Shown one piece after another: positions 31,716-40,482 of a stretch of 64,000 bases of DNA. The stretch's first letter is position 1; each line of letters starts with the position of its first letter. Source of the stretch: CAZVFX01 sp964626565 (GTDB lineage Bacteria; Myxococcota_A; UBA9042; CAIXZC01); the NCBI GenBank assembly GCA_964626565.1, contig CAZVFX010000004.1:40349-104348 (forward strand), given 5' to 3'. The position numbers were made by a program, and so were the translations under genes. The notes below the pieces were generated by a model. The model was not told the origin of the DNA, did no database searches, and was given only the letters and a program-made list of their open reading frames with translations.

Positions 31716-33269
31716 TTAGAAATCGCTCCACATGACTATCCCCTCCGGATCCGGCTTGAACGCGTCGAGCAGAGGAGTCTTTACCAGGTGCACCTGGCTC
31801 GAGAAGTACACGGGTGCGCCCGGCAGATCCTCACACAGCAGGCGGTGCGCCTGGTGCATGAGGTCAACCCTCGACTCAGGGTCTGCGGCCCGGTGGACTT
31901 TGTCCACCAGATCGTCGTATTCCGTCCGGGTGTAGCCTGAAATGTTGTTGGGATGCCCGGAGGTGAAGTTGTCAAAGAAGTCCACCGGGTCATATCCGCC
32001 GGTGAGGGAATACCTGGCGATGTCGTAGTCCCCCGCCTGCGCCAGCGCCAGGAAGCTCTTCCACTCCATGTGCCTGAGATTCAGGAACACGCCGGTCTGC
32101 TTTTTGATGCACTGCTGGGCGAACTCCAGAATGGCCCGCAAGGTCTCCGATGCGTTGTACAGGATTTCCAGGCCGCTGACCCCGGCTGCAAGATCTTCAG
32201 GCAGGCGAGCGACCTCCTCGTCGAACGGATGAAGTGAAGCGCAGCGGGCCGGCGTGAACCCTGCCGATTCCCCATACAGGTCGGGCACGAAGGAATAGGC
32301 TGGAACCTGCCCAGCACCCAGCACCTGCTGGACCAGCTTCTCCCGTTGCAGACCCGCGGCCAGGGCCGCGCGCACCCGGGCCGAGCCCAGTGCATCTCTC
32401 TTCAGGTTGAACATGAGGTAGAACACGGACCGTCTTGGCCCGCTCACTACCTGCTCGCCGAACTCGCTTTTCAGAAACAGGATCTTCCCCAGCGGAACCA
32501 GCCCCATCACGATGTCCACCGCCCCGGTCTTCCACCAGGCCAGCGCCGCCTCTTCGGAGTGTGCGAAGCGCAGCACCACTTCGCCGAACTTGAGTTGGGC
32601 TGCGCCGGGATGATGGGGATTGGCTGCGAGCACCAGCTTCTGCCGGGGTTCCCATTCCCGGATGAGATACGGCCCGTTGGAAACCAGCTCCCTCCGCTTC
32701 TCCTCACGCTCAAGGGGGATGGGGGCGAAACGGGGAGAAGCGAGTAGTTCGGGCAAGAAGGGCTGAGGTGTTTCCAGAACTACTCTCAGCGTGAAGTCAT
32801 CCACTGCGGTCACTGCCACATCACACCCCTGCCCCGCGGCACATCGGCCGGCACCCTTGACGATGGCCATGGCATCGGCCCCCGGGGACGCGGTTTCCGG
32901 GTCGGCGATGCGCTTCCAGGCCGCCTCGAAGTTGTGAGCGGTAACGGGGGTGCCGTCGCTGAAGCGGGAGTCGGTCCGGAGCTTGAATACCCACTCCTTT
33001 CTGTCGGTGTCCACCTGGAATTCCCGGGCGAGGTTGGGGACCACTTTGCCCGCCTTGCCATCCCATCGGTAGAGGCAGTCGTGGAGGTTTGCCGCCACCT
33101 GAAAGTCGTTACTGCCGGTTAGAAACGCAGGGTCGCAGGAGTTCGGCTCGGCAATTGCCAGGCGCACAGCCGACGGCGAGCCGTCTTTCCCGTTTCCGTC
33201 AGCAGGCGGCTTGCGACAGCCGGGGCACATACACAGCGCGATAAGGAGCAGCCCAACACCCACCCTCAC
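31716..33269 (-). CDS. Peptide/nickel-type ABC transporter substrate-binding lipoprotein (family 5)
   Basis: A 517-residue solute-binding lipoprotein (signal LLLIALCMCPGC) of the oligopeptide/dipeptide family SBP_bac_5. Family features are AEPNSCDPAFLTG, DCLYRWDGKAGKVVPNLARE, WVFKLRTDSRFSDGTPVTA and the C-terminal GGYDPVDFFDNFTSGHPNN. The start overlaps the stop codon of the GT2 gene by four bases. No permease or ATPase gene lies beside it, so the rest of the transporter must be elsewhere, or the protein acts as a free receptor. Confidence 0.92.
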   Translation of the reverse strand: MRVGVGLLLIALCMCPGCRKPPADGNGKDGSPSAVRLAIAEPNSCDPAFLTGSNDFQVAANLHDCLYRWDGKAGKVVPNLAREFQVDTDRKEWVFKLRTDSRFSDGTPVTAHNFEAAWKRIADPETASPGADAMAIVKGAGRCAAGQGCDVAVTAVDDFTLRVVLETPQPFLPELLASPRFAPIPLEREEKRRELVSNGPYLIREWEPRQKLVLAANPHHPGAAQLKFGEVVLRFAHSEEAALAWWKTGAVDIVMGLVPLGKILFLKSEFGEQVVSGPRRSVFYLMFNLKRDALGSARVRAALAAGLQREKLVQQVLGAGQVPAYSFVPDLYGESAGFTPARCASLHPFDEEVARLPEDLAAGVSGLEILYNASETLRAILEFAQQCIKKQTGVFLNLRHMEWKSFLALAQAGDYDIARYSLTGGYDPVDFFDNFTSGHPNNISGYTRTEYDDLVDKVHRAADPESRVDLMHQAHRLLCEDLPGAPVYFSSQVHLVKTPLLDAFKPDPEGIVMWSDF

Positions 33270-33964
33270 TTGCCGACCCTCCGGAGTACAACGTCAACGG
33301 TCTTGCGGGCCACCAGCGCGAAGAACTGAAAGGAATCGCGGACCGGATGGTAGTGACTGGTTTCGTCTCCGTAGACACAGGTAATGGGAACCTCTGCATA
33401 GCTCAGACCTGTCCGGGCAGCATCGATGAGCATCTCGGATTCGAAATCGAACCCTTCTCCGCCGCTGTCTTTCAACCTGCTCAGCAGACGGGCCGAGAGG
33501 AGTCGGTAGCCGGACTGGCTGTCAGTGATCCTGGTGCCTGCCAGCAGTGAGATTACTCCGGAAGAAAAAGTGTTGGACAGTCTTCTGACCAGCGGCATTC
33601 CTGCGTTGTCGTTCATGCGAGTGCCAAGCACGATGTCCGCCCCGGTTTCTTTGAAACAGCTTGCGAACAGCGGGATTTCCGCGGGCAGGTGCTGGCCGTC
33701 CGCGTCCATGAACAGCGCGGCCTCGTAGTTGCCGTCCAGAACGCGGTTTATTGCAGTTCGGATCGCGGCGCCTTTGCCGCGGTTTTCCGGGTGCACGATC
33801 AGTTCTGCCGGGCTTTGCCGGGCCAGTTCCACCGTCCCGTCGGATGAGCCGTCATCTACCACCAGGACGTCGTGCCCGGCCGCACACGCCTCCGTCAGCA
33901 CCCGCGCGATGTTCAACTCTTCGTTGAAGGCCGGGACGACGACGAGTATGCGCGGTTGCTCCAT
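33266..33964 (-). CDS. Family 2 glycosyltransferase (dolichol-phosphate-mannose synthase-like)
   Basis: A 232-residue GT-A glycosyltransferase: VVVPAFNEELNIARVL at the N-terminus, VVDDGSSDGT for nucleotide binding, FMDADGQH as the DXD metal site, and DSQSGYRLLS in the acceptor region. No C-terminal membrane helices, so it probably works at the membrane surface, making a polyprenyl-phosphate sugar. The GtrA flippase-like gene eight bases upstream fits a role in moving that lipid-linked sugar across the membrane. Confidence 0.9.
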   Translation of the reverse strand: MEQPRILVVVPAFNEELNIARVLTEACAAGHDVLVVDDGSSDGTVELARQSPAELIVHPENRGKGAAIRTAINRVLDGNYEAALFMDADGQHLPAEIPLFASCFKETGADIVLGTRMNDNAGMPLVRRLSNTFSSGVISLLAGTRITDSQSGYRLLSARLLSRLKDSGGEGFDFESEMLIDAARTGLSYAEVPITCVYGDETSHYHPVRDSFQFFALVARKTVDVVLRRVGK

Positions 33965-33972
33965 TCGATCCT

Positions 33973-34446
33973 CTAGCCCGCAGACGGTCTCATTACCCAG
34001 TATTTCATGACGGTATAGTTGAATAGGAACACCAGCACCTCGGCAACCACCTTGCCGGCCATAGGATCAAGGCCGGCAAACGTCACGTTCGCGTACACCA
34101 ACCCCGATGCAAGGCAGAACGAAATGCCGTAAAGTACCAGAAACCTCGAGAGGTCGGAGCCCAGGTCCGAGGTTCCGGTCTTCTGGAAGGTCACGTACCG
34201 ATTCAGCAGAAAGCAAGCCGCGCCGCCCACAGTACGCGAGATGAAGTGGGCATAAAGGAACCAGGAGCCGGCAATGTGCATGAGCATCCAATAGGTGACC
34301 AGGTCGATGAGGAAGACGAGGCCGCCTACCAGCGCGTACCGGTGCAGTTGCTGGGCCCAGCCGAGGGCCGCGGCAGTCAGCATGTGAGCGCGACGCCACA
34401 TGGAAAGCTGCTGGGACCGGGTCGTGGATGCTTTGACCGGAGTCAT
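33973..34446 (-). CDS. GtrA-family membrane protein
   Basis: A 157-residue protein with four membrane helices (YALVGGLVFLIDLVTYWML, FISRTVGGAACFLLNRYVTF, FLVLYGISFCLASGLVYAN, VVAEVLVFLFNYTVMKYWV). F-L-L-N-R-Y-V-T-F and F-N-Y-x-x-x-K-Y-W-V are GtrA hallmarks. GtrA-like proteins are thought to help flip polyprenyl-phosphate-linked sugars. It is paired with the GT2 gene immediately downstream. Confidence 0.9.
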   Translation of the reverse strand: MTPVKASTTRSQQLSMWRRAHMLTAAALGWAQQLHRYALVGGLVFLIDLVTYWMLMHIAGSWFLYAHFISRTVGGAACFLLNRYVTFQKTGTSDLGSDLSRFLVLYGISFCLASGLVYANVTFAGLDPMAGKVVAEVLVFLFNYTVMKYWVMRPSAG

Positions 34447-34499
34447 GGGTTTTGCCCCCCCTCGGCGCTCTCATAATTACCATGAGCGGGGGGGCAATT

Positions 34500-35702
34500 C
34501 TACTCCTTTCTGGCCTTCAGGCGGACCACTGCGAGGATGTTGGCCAGTGACCTGGGCGTATAGCTTCGGCCCTTGTGGGGGATGTTGTAAAAGCCGTCCT
34601 GCACCATCATCACTGCGGAGCCACCGCCGTCGAACAGCATGGCGTCGGACGCACCCGCTCCCTTCAGGATGCAGCCTGCGTCGATGGCCGAGAGGCCCGA
34701 CGAACGCTTGATCCGCCCTTCGGCAACCAGCAGGTACGCGGTTTCTCCATCTGCAGAGACGCCAACTGCGGTGCGGGGGTGGGATTTGGGGATATAGAAG
34801 CGCAACGGCACCGAGAAACTCTCCTTGGATGCTTCGTCAACTACCGCACCGCCCCGCAACACGCGCGGTCCGCCGGAGATGGCTTCCAGAATCGTCGGTG
34901 AGAAGTCGTCGGTGACCGTGGACAGCGTGAGCTTGTCTCCGGGAACCAGCTCCTTGACTCCATCCCGCTTGTCGCCACACGCGACCAGAGCCAGATCGAG
35001 GGGAGCCATCCGGGTTGAACGGCGCGTCGTCTGGACCGTCTCCACCGTCAACTCGATGCTCTCATTGAGCATGGGCTGCAGCCTGTCCCGCTTCATCAGT
35101 ACCGCGGTGCAGCCATCCTGAATCACCGTCCTCTCCCGGTAGTAGCCGGAATAGATCACCGCCTCATCCTGGCCGGCCTTGCGGTTGGCCCCGGTGACCG
35201 CGACGTTCACTTTGTCGCCGACTATGGTCTGAGTGAGGGTGAAGACCCCGATATGGGCGCGGTTCTCGTCATCCAGGACCAGGCTGGACGTGTTGTATGG
35301 GAACCAGAGCACCTGGCCGCCGGAAACGTGGAGGCCGAGGGGGTCTTTCTCTTCGCTCACGAATGCGAAGTAGTCGCCGTTGACCGCGGCGCGTACGTCC
35401 ACTCCTCCTTTCCTGAAGTACTTGGTGACCCTTTCCACCGACTGGCTTCGGCCGAGCGGTCTCAGCGACCGCAGGGTGAGGTTCGCCTCTCCCAATTCGA
35501 CTTTAAGCACGTGCACGAAGACCGGCTCTGTCTTTTTGTCCCGTTCAACAGAGTATGAAGAGTACTCGATGCCGGTTTCCACACCGGTCCAGATGAAGTC
35601 CTCGGAATCGGCCGAATAGGTGCAGGTCTGCGCCCACACCGAGCCCACCGGGGGGACGCTGCATACCATCAGGAGTGAGAGCAAGAATAACGCGCGGTGC
35701 AT
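34500..35702 (-). CDS. Phosphodiester glycosidase (NAGPA)-domain secreted protein
   Basis: A 400-residue secreted protein (signal LFLLSLLMVCSVPPVGSVWA) with the domain of N-acetylglucosamine-1-phosphodiester alpha-N-acetylglucosaminidase-type enzymes. Shared features are AAVNGDYFAF near 110, an ISGGPRVLRGG stretch, HPRTAVGVSADG near 300, and the C-terminal MLFDGGGSAVMMV. Bacterial members cut sugar-phosphodiester links in surface or wall polymers. It lies five bases downstream of the YdcF-like gene. Confidence 0.87.
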   Translation of the reverse strand: MHRALFLLSLLMVCSVPPVGSVWAQTCTYSADSEDFIWTGVETGIEYSSYSVERDKKTEPVFVHVLKVELGEANLTLRSLRPLGRSQSVERVTKYFRKGGVDVRAAVNGDYFAFVSEEKDPLGLHVSGGQVLWFPYNTSSLVLDDENRAHIGVFTLTQTIVGDKVNVAVTGANRKAGQDEAVIYSGYYRERTVIQDGCTAVLMKRDRLQPMLNESIELTVETVQTTRRSTRMAPLDLALVACGDKRDGVKELVPGDKLTLSTVTDDFSPTILEAISGGPRVLRGGAVVDEASKESFSVPLRFYIPKSHPRTAVGVSADGETAYLLVAEGRIKRSSGLSAIDAGCILKGAGASDAMLFDGGGSAVMMVQDGFYNIPHKGRSYTPRSLANILAVVRLKARKE

Positions 35703-35707
35703 GGTCT

Positions 35708-36706
35708 CTATTTCTTCCTCACTTTGCCGGCCGTGATGACAGTGGCCTCTATTCCGTGTTCAAGATACTGTTGCTCAATCAGTTCCACTTCGTCGGCCCG
35801 GTGCGCGGGGAGGACGGCCAGAACCCGCTTCCAATCGTTTTTGATGCAAGTATCAAACAGCCCCTTCTTGTTGGGTGCGAAACGGCGGGCGACACCGTAC
35901 CGGATGTACCTCGCGGACAGGCCGTGGGCGATGGCCGCGATGCCGATGATCTCGGACCGGGTTACGTGCCCCACGCCGAAGGCAGGATGCCAGATGTAGT
36001 ACGGTACTCCGGAAAGCCCCTGCTGGAACAGGTAGGCTGCAGTACGAGCCAGGGAGTTCTGCACTTTGTCCAGCGTGACGGTGTCGCCCCTGAAGTCCAC
36101 CGGCTTGGACCTGCCGTGAACTACCACCGCCTGGATGTTTTTGAACGGCGGCAGTTTGTGTTCCAGCGTCAGCTTCAGTTCCGGAGCAGTGTAGTCGTCG
36201 GCCGGTTTCGAGCGTACCCTTTTCAGGCGGCGGATCTTCTTGAACGCCTTGGTGGCCCTGGGCAGATGGCCTCGGTGGGTTACCAGCAGGGCCGACCGGA
36301 ACCGCTTCTTTTTGATTATCAGCTCCGCGTTGCGCGCATTTTCAACTGTCGTTATAGAGCCGTCCTCGACGAGGATTGCGCGGGGCGGAACCCCCATGGC
36401 AAGGGCCATCACTTTCATTTCCTGCGCTTCGGCTACGTGGCCTGATGTGTGCCCGCCGCAAAACAGCAGATACTTGGCCCGGCCCGCCTTGTACGCCTTC
36501 ACCGCGGTGGCCACCCTTTGCACCATCTTGAAGCTGGGCTGAGCCTCATAGTTGTGCCCGACCCCCAGCGCGATGATCACGCCCACTCTGGACGGGCCTT
36601 TACCCTTCTTCTTCTTCTTTCCTGCCAGCGGGGAGGAAATCCCGGCCAGGGTAACCAGAACGGCCAGAAAACCGGCCGTCAGTAGAATGCGCATCCGGTC
36701 GGTCAT
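35708..36706 (-). CDS. YdcF/SanA-like DUF218 protein
   Basis: A 332-residue protein with an N-terminal hydrophobic signal or anchor (ILLTAGFLAVLVTLAGIS) and a DUF218 domain. It reads VIIALGVGHNYE, then YLLFCGGHTSGHVAEAQEM and VEDGSITTVENARNAELI, then ALLVTHRGHLPRA. The family is linked to envelope barrier functions and polysaccharide steps; its reaction is unknown. The ATG at 36706 overlaps the upstream stop codon as ATGA. Confidence 0.85.
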   Translation of the reverse strand: MTDRMRILLTAGFLAVLVTLAGISSPLAGKKKKKGKGPSRVGVIIALGVGHNYEAQPSFKMVQRVATAVKAYKAGRAKYLLFCGGHTSGHVAEAQEMKVMALAMGVPPRAILVEDGSITTVENARNAELIIKKKRFRSALLVTHRGHLPRATKAFKKIRRLKRVRSKPADDYTAPELKLTLEHKLPPFKNIQAVVVHGRSKPVDFRGDTVTLDKVQNSLARTAAYLFQQGLSGVPYYIWHPAFGVGHVTRSEIIGIAAIAHGLSARYIRYGVARRFAPNKKGLFDTCIKNDWKRVLAVLPAHRADEVELIEQQYLEHGIEATVITAGKVRKK

Positions 36707-38550
36707 GGAATCTTGGTGTCCAACTCCCGGGTGCACCCGGCAAACTCGGGGTTGTGCTCACAGATCTTGTCCCGGACGTCCTTGGCTGCAATTCCGCTGA
36801 ATTTCACCTGTCCGTTGAGGACCCAGGTGGGGCTGGCTTTGATCTCGAGGCCGGCTGCGATCTTGTAGTCCGCGGCCAGAAGTCCCCTGGCTTCGCCAGC
36901 GAGGCAGGCGGCCACCATCTCGGCGTCCACCGAGGTCTCCTTCGCACACGCTCTCCAGTTTTGCTCCACTGCCTCGGTCGCAGCCTTTTCTGCCGCGGTT
37001 CGTTCCGGACCTGCATCCATGCGCACAATCTTGCGAGCCGCGCCCGCTTCCTCGATAAGGGTCTTGTTGCGGCACCAGATGAACTTCATCGCCTGGGCCG
37101 GCTGCGATTTGGCCAGCGCGCACAAGTGACGCAGGTTCTCCTGCACCTCTGCCTCGCCGTGCCGGGAGACCAGTTGTCCGTCCTTTTCCTCGCCGATGAA
37201 GTGCAATTCGAAGTGGAGTTCCTCCCCAAAAGCTTGCAGCAGCGGCTTCATGGCGTCGAGGGCCTTGATGCCGAACGGGTCCTGAGAGACCACGTACAGT
37301 TCCAGACGACCGGCGGAGAGAGAGCGGCATTCGAGGGTGTCCTTGCAAGTAAGGTCAGCGCAGTCAACCTGGCCGTTGCCGGTGTCGTCTTCGCCGTTGT
37401 CGCACACCTCTCTGGCAGGGTCGAATCTCGCGCGCCCCTGGAACACCTTCCATTTGCCGCTCTTCGAGGCTTTCAGGAATCTCTCCAGCCGGGAGTAGCT
37501 GTCCGCCTTTTCGATCGCCGCATCAAACAGCAGCACGGGGAGAAACTCCAGCCCCTCTTCATCGTAGAGTTTCCGGCCTTCCTCATCCGAGTAGTCCAAC
37601 TGTCGGAACTCGAGGCCGGGGAACATGTTCGTAAAACTCAGCTCCAGTCTGGGAGTCTGGCAGGAACGGTCCTTGCACCGCTTATCGTTCAGCACGATGC
37701 CTGCAATGGCCACCGGCGGCGGCACATCCGCGCACGCTCTGGGAGCGGGGCCCCCGGCAAACTGCTCGCAAATGACCCTTAGAAGATCCTGGTCGGTGCG
37801 TCCTCCCCGGTACATGGTGTCCCCAACAAAGACTGTAGGGCTGACGTTAGCCCTGCGAGTGCGTGCGGCAGCGAAAGACTCCCGCAACAGCTTTTCGCCC
37901 TCTTCGCCTTCGTAGCACGCCTTGAGCCGGGCCCGGGCGTCCTCATCCAATTCAGTCGAGGTCGCGCATTCTTCCCAGTTTCCGGGCATCGCCTGGACGT
38001 CCCGGTTCATGCAGTGGATTGTGTCCATGAAGCGGTAGCCGTCCCCATGATAGTGCTGCAGGCAAAGCTGGATGATGTCCCCTCGCACTTCCTCATCTCC
38101 GTGGCTGGAGACCAGCTTGCCGTTGAGCTCCTGGCCGATGAAGAAGAGCTTGAAATCGACCCATTCCCCGACCCTCTTCAGCAGAGGATGGATGCCGTCC
38201 ATGATCTGGACGCCGAAGAAGCATCGGGACATGATGTAGAACTCCACCTTGGCCTTCTTGCCCGTAGGGTTGGGTTCATTGACCGGCTTCTTGGGGGCTT
38301 CCTCGGTGGGAGCAGCTTTTTTCGGCTCCGCAGCAGCGTCCTCTGCCGGCTGGTCCTCCTTGGCAGGTGCGGCCTCAGGGGCCTTGGCCGCAGGTTCCTT
38401 ATCCGAGTTTTCTTCAGCCCGCGTCTTGGATTTGGTTGCTTCCGTGGTCGATTTTTCAGCCTTCTGCTTGGTGGCCGGTGTCTGCTCCTCCGAGCGGCAG
38501 GCCGCGACCAGAGACAGAATGACCGCCACGACGACCAGGTTGATTCTCAT
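36703..38550 (-). CDS. Lipoprotein with two degenerate thioredoxin (GILT/DsbA-like) domains
   Basis: A 615-residue predicted lipoprotein (VVVAVILSLVAACRSEE). A long Lys/Glu/Ala/Pro-rich linker leads to two related domains (about 105-280 and 425-610). Each begins with a strand LELYVVSQDPFG or VEFYIMSRCFFG, where thioredoxins carry CxxC. Each continues with HFIGEE/FFIGQE and a helical insert with paired Cys, and ends in a cis-Pro-like motif (VSPTVFVGD, ASPTWVLNG). Overall this resembles GILT or FrnE-like DsbA folds. The CxxC is reduced to a single Cys in the first domain and lost in the second. Between them is a third smaller stretch and a MopE-like NGEDDTGNGQVDCADLTC. It leads the long envelope gene run. 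Confidence 0.7.
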   Translation of the reverse strand: MRINLVVVAVILSLVAACRSEEQTPATKQKAEKSTTEATKSKTRAEENSDKEPAAKAPEAAPAKEDQPAEDAAAEPKKAAPTEEAPKKPVNEPNPTGKKAKVEFYIMSRCFFGVQIMDGIHPLLKRVGEWVDFKLFFIGQELNGKLVSSHGDEEVRGDIIQLCLQHYHGDGYRFMDTIHCMNRDVQAMPGNWEECATSTELDEDARARLKACYEGEEGEKLLRESFAAARTRRANVSPTVFVGDTMYRGGRTDQDLLRVICEQFAGGPAPRACADVPPPVAIAGIVLNDKRCKDRSCQTPRLELSFTNMFPGLEFRQLDYSDEEGRKLYDEEGLEFLPVLLFDAAIEKADSYSRLERFLKASKSGKWKVFQGRARFDPAREVCDNGEDDTGNGQVDCADLTCKDTLECRSLSAGRLELYVVSQDPFGIKALDAMKPLLQAFGEELHFELHFIGEEKDGQLVSRHGEAEVQENLRHLCALAKSQPAQAMKFIWCRNKTLIEEAGAARKIVRMDAGPERTAAEKAATEAVEQNWRACAKETSVDAEMVAACLAGEARGLLAADYKIAAGLEIKASPTWVLNGQVKFSGIAAKDVRDKICEHNPEFAGCTRELDTKIP

Positions 38551-38611
38551 TGCCCTCCTCCATGTTGCGGTAGCCGACGCCACGGGCGAGGCTGGCCCGG
38601 TGGTCGCACAC

Positions 38612-38640
38612 AGCCTATCCCGCCTGCGCGTGCAATTCAA
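38612..38640 (-). promoter_or_regulatory. Predicted sigma70-type promoter for the 38.5-29.8 kb gene run
   Basis: On the minus strand TTGAAT, 17 bases, TAGGCT; the expected start is about 55 bases before the ATG at 38550. Confidence 0.55.
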
Positions 38641-38662
38641 GGTCTTTTGCTGCCAGTTTTTG

Positions 38663-38691
38663 TTGGCAAGAGATTCTGATGGCTGTTATTA
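38663..38691 (+). promoter_or_regulatory. Predicted promoter for the aroQ gene run
   Basis: TTGGCA, 17 bases, TTATTA; 16 bases before the aroQ ATG, which has GAGGTG upstream. Confidence 0.45.
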
Positions 38692-38707
38692 TGTCGCCGA
38701 GGTGTGT

Positions 38708-39166
38708 ATGAAGATCCTGGTTTTGGATGGACCCAATTTGAACCTTCTCGGCAGGCGCGAGCCGGATGTCTACGGCACCGGTACGCTCGCCGCGATCCGA
38801 TCATCGGTGGAGAAGTTGGCCGATGAGCTAGAGTGCGAAGTGGAGTTCTTCCAAAGCAACAGTGAAGGGGAACTGGTGGAGAAAATCCACCAGGCCGCGG
38901 ACCGCTTTGACGGCATTGTCATCAATCCGGGAGGGCTCACGCACTACTCCGTGGTTTTACTCGATGCACTGCTCGCAGTGGAACTTCCGTGTGTCGAAGT
39001 ACATCTGACGAACCTCGCGCGCCGGGAGGAGTTTAGGCAGCGCTCGGTTATTGGCGCGGCAGCCACCGGGCGGATTGAGGGATTCGGGCCGGTCGGTTAC
39101 CGGCTTGCGTTGGCAGGTCTTGTGGAGTTTCTCAACGAGACGAAAAGCGGGACAAAGAAGAACTGA
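38708..39166 (+). CDS. aroQ: 3-dehydroquinate dehydratase, type II
   Basis: Third step of the shikimate pathway, dehydrating 3-dehydroquinate in the cytoplasm. The 152-residue protein has the complete family set: VLDGPNLNLLGRREPDVYG at the N-terminus with the flexible-loop Arg and catalytic Tyr, FFQSNSEGELVEKIH, INPGGLTHYSVVL, VEVHLTNLARREEFRQ and SVIGAAATGRIEGFG. It starts a rightward run of five genes and its stop codon overlaps the next start by one base (TGATG). No other shikimate gene is nearby. Confidence 0.96.
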   Translation: MKILVLDGPNLNLLGRREPDVYGTGTLAAIRSSVEKLADELECEVEFFQSNSEGELVEKIHQAADRFDGIVINPGGLTHYSVVLLDALLAVELPCVEVHLTNLARREEFRQRSVIGAAATGRIEGFGPVGYRLALAGLVEFLNETKSGTKKN

Positions 39167-40482
39167 TGGCTCAGACGAAGAAACAGAAGTTTCTGCAGAA
39201 GGCCGACGGCTATGCTAGGGACCGCAAGCTGAAGAAGGCCATCAATCTTTACAAGCAGGCTATCGATGAAGATCCGGGTGATGTCCGTACCCGGCTGCGG
39301 CTGTCGGAGTTGCTCTACCAGGCCGACAGGATGACCGAAGCGCTGGACGTGTTGCAGTTCGTAGGCGATTACTACAACGAGCACGGGTTCCTGCTCAAGA
39401 GCGTGGCGGTCTACAAGAAGATGCTGGAGGTGGATCCGGCCCGCACCGATCTACACGGCACCCTGGCTCAGCTCTATTTCCAACTGGGTATGGCGCCGGA
39501 CGCGATCAAGCAGTTCAAATCCCAGGTGCGAGCACTGGTCAAGCGGGGAGAGGTTGTGGACAGCCTCTATGTGGTTCGAAGTATGCTCGAGCTGGATCCG
39601 GCCAACGTCCCTGACCGGTTGATGCTGGCCGAGAGTTTCTCCAATCAGGGCCTCATCGACGAGGCCGCGGATGATTATCGCCGGGTGCTCTCCATCCTTG
39701 AGAGAAATGGCCGCTCTCCCGAATGGGGCAAGGTTGCGCTGCGCTACCTGCACCACAGTCCGGAGGATTTCTCCGTCCGCAAGAAGGTCGTGGATTTCCT
39801 GCTTGAGGAAGGTGACTTCCACCGGGCGTTGCAGCACCTTCACTCCTGCCTGGTCAAGGAGCCTCAGGACATGCAGTTGCTGGACATGGCCGCCCGTTGT
39901 TTTGAGTTCCTGGGGCAGCCGGACAAGGCGATTATCGCGCTGAAGAGCCTGGCTTCACTCTACCGGCAGAAAGGGCTCGAGGCCGAATCCCAGGACGCCA
40001 GCGTGCGTATCCTGCAACTTGACCCCAAGGACGAAGGGGCGCGCAAGGCGTTGGAAATCGGAGATGCTCCGGAGGAAGAGATCGAAGAGGTGGAGTTGGA
40101 ATGGGATATGCCCATCGACCTGCTTGCACCGCCGCCGTCGCCGGACGGCGAAGAGATTATCGACACTATCTACGAGCCGCCTTCCTTTGCCGACGAACTG
40201 GCCCACGAGGAGACGCTGGTGCAGCCGGTGAGCGAAGAGCTGTTCAAGGAACTCGGACTGTTGGACGACGAACCCCGGGAAGAAGAGGGGTCCGGGCCGC
40301 TGCAGGTGCTCAAAGACGCGATCGGCAGCCAGCAACCCCTCACCGTGGCCCAACTGGAAGCCGGCGGGGTGGAACTGAGCGAGTCCGATAAGGAAGAGCT
40401 GGAGTTCTTCATGTCCTCCGGGTTGACTGATGAGGCGCTTACGATCCTCCAGGAGATCTACGAGCGAATAGAAGGAGCGTAA
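39166..40482 (+). CDS. TPR-repeat protein
   Basis: A 438-residue cytoplasmic protein (no signal) with tetratricopeptide repeats over about residues 1-290, for example AINLYKQAIDEDPGDVRTRL, AVYKKMLEVDPARTDLHGTL, VVRSMLELDPANVPDRLMLA and ALKSLASLYRQKGLEAESQD. The last 150 residues are acidic and Pro-rich with a helical end (SDKEELEFFMSSGLTDEAL). It likely acts as a scaffold. It is sandwiched between aroQ (one-base overlap) and a PilZ gene (no gap). Confidence 0.88.
   Translation: MAQTKKQKFLQKADGYARDRKLKKAINLYKQAIDEDPGDVRTRLRLSELLYQADRMTEALDVLQFVGDYYNEHGFLLKSVAVYKKMLEVDPARTDLHGTLAQLYFQLGMAPDAIKQFKSQVRALVKRGEVVDSLYVVRSMLELDPANVPDRLMLAESFSNQGLIDEAADDYRRVLSILERNGRSPEWGKVALRYLHHSPEDFSVRKKVVDFLLEEGDFHRALQHLHSCLVKEPQDMQLLDMAARCFEFLGQPDKAIIALKSLASLYRQKGLEAESQDASVRILQLDPKDEGARKALEIGDAPEEEIEEVELEWDMPIDLLAPPPSPDGEEIIDTIYEPPSFADELAHEETLVQPVSEELFKELGLLDDEPREEEGSGPLQVLKDAIGSQQPLTVAQLEAGGVELSESDKEELEFFMSSGLTDEALTILQEIYERIEGA

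Noticed and set aside
31716..33269. Complete peptide ABC transporter
   Set aside because: Only the binding lipoprotein is present; neighbours are a glycosyltransferase and a small membrane protein, not permeases.
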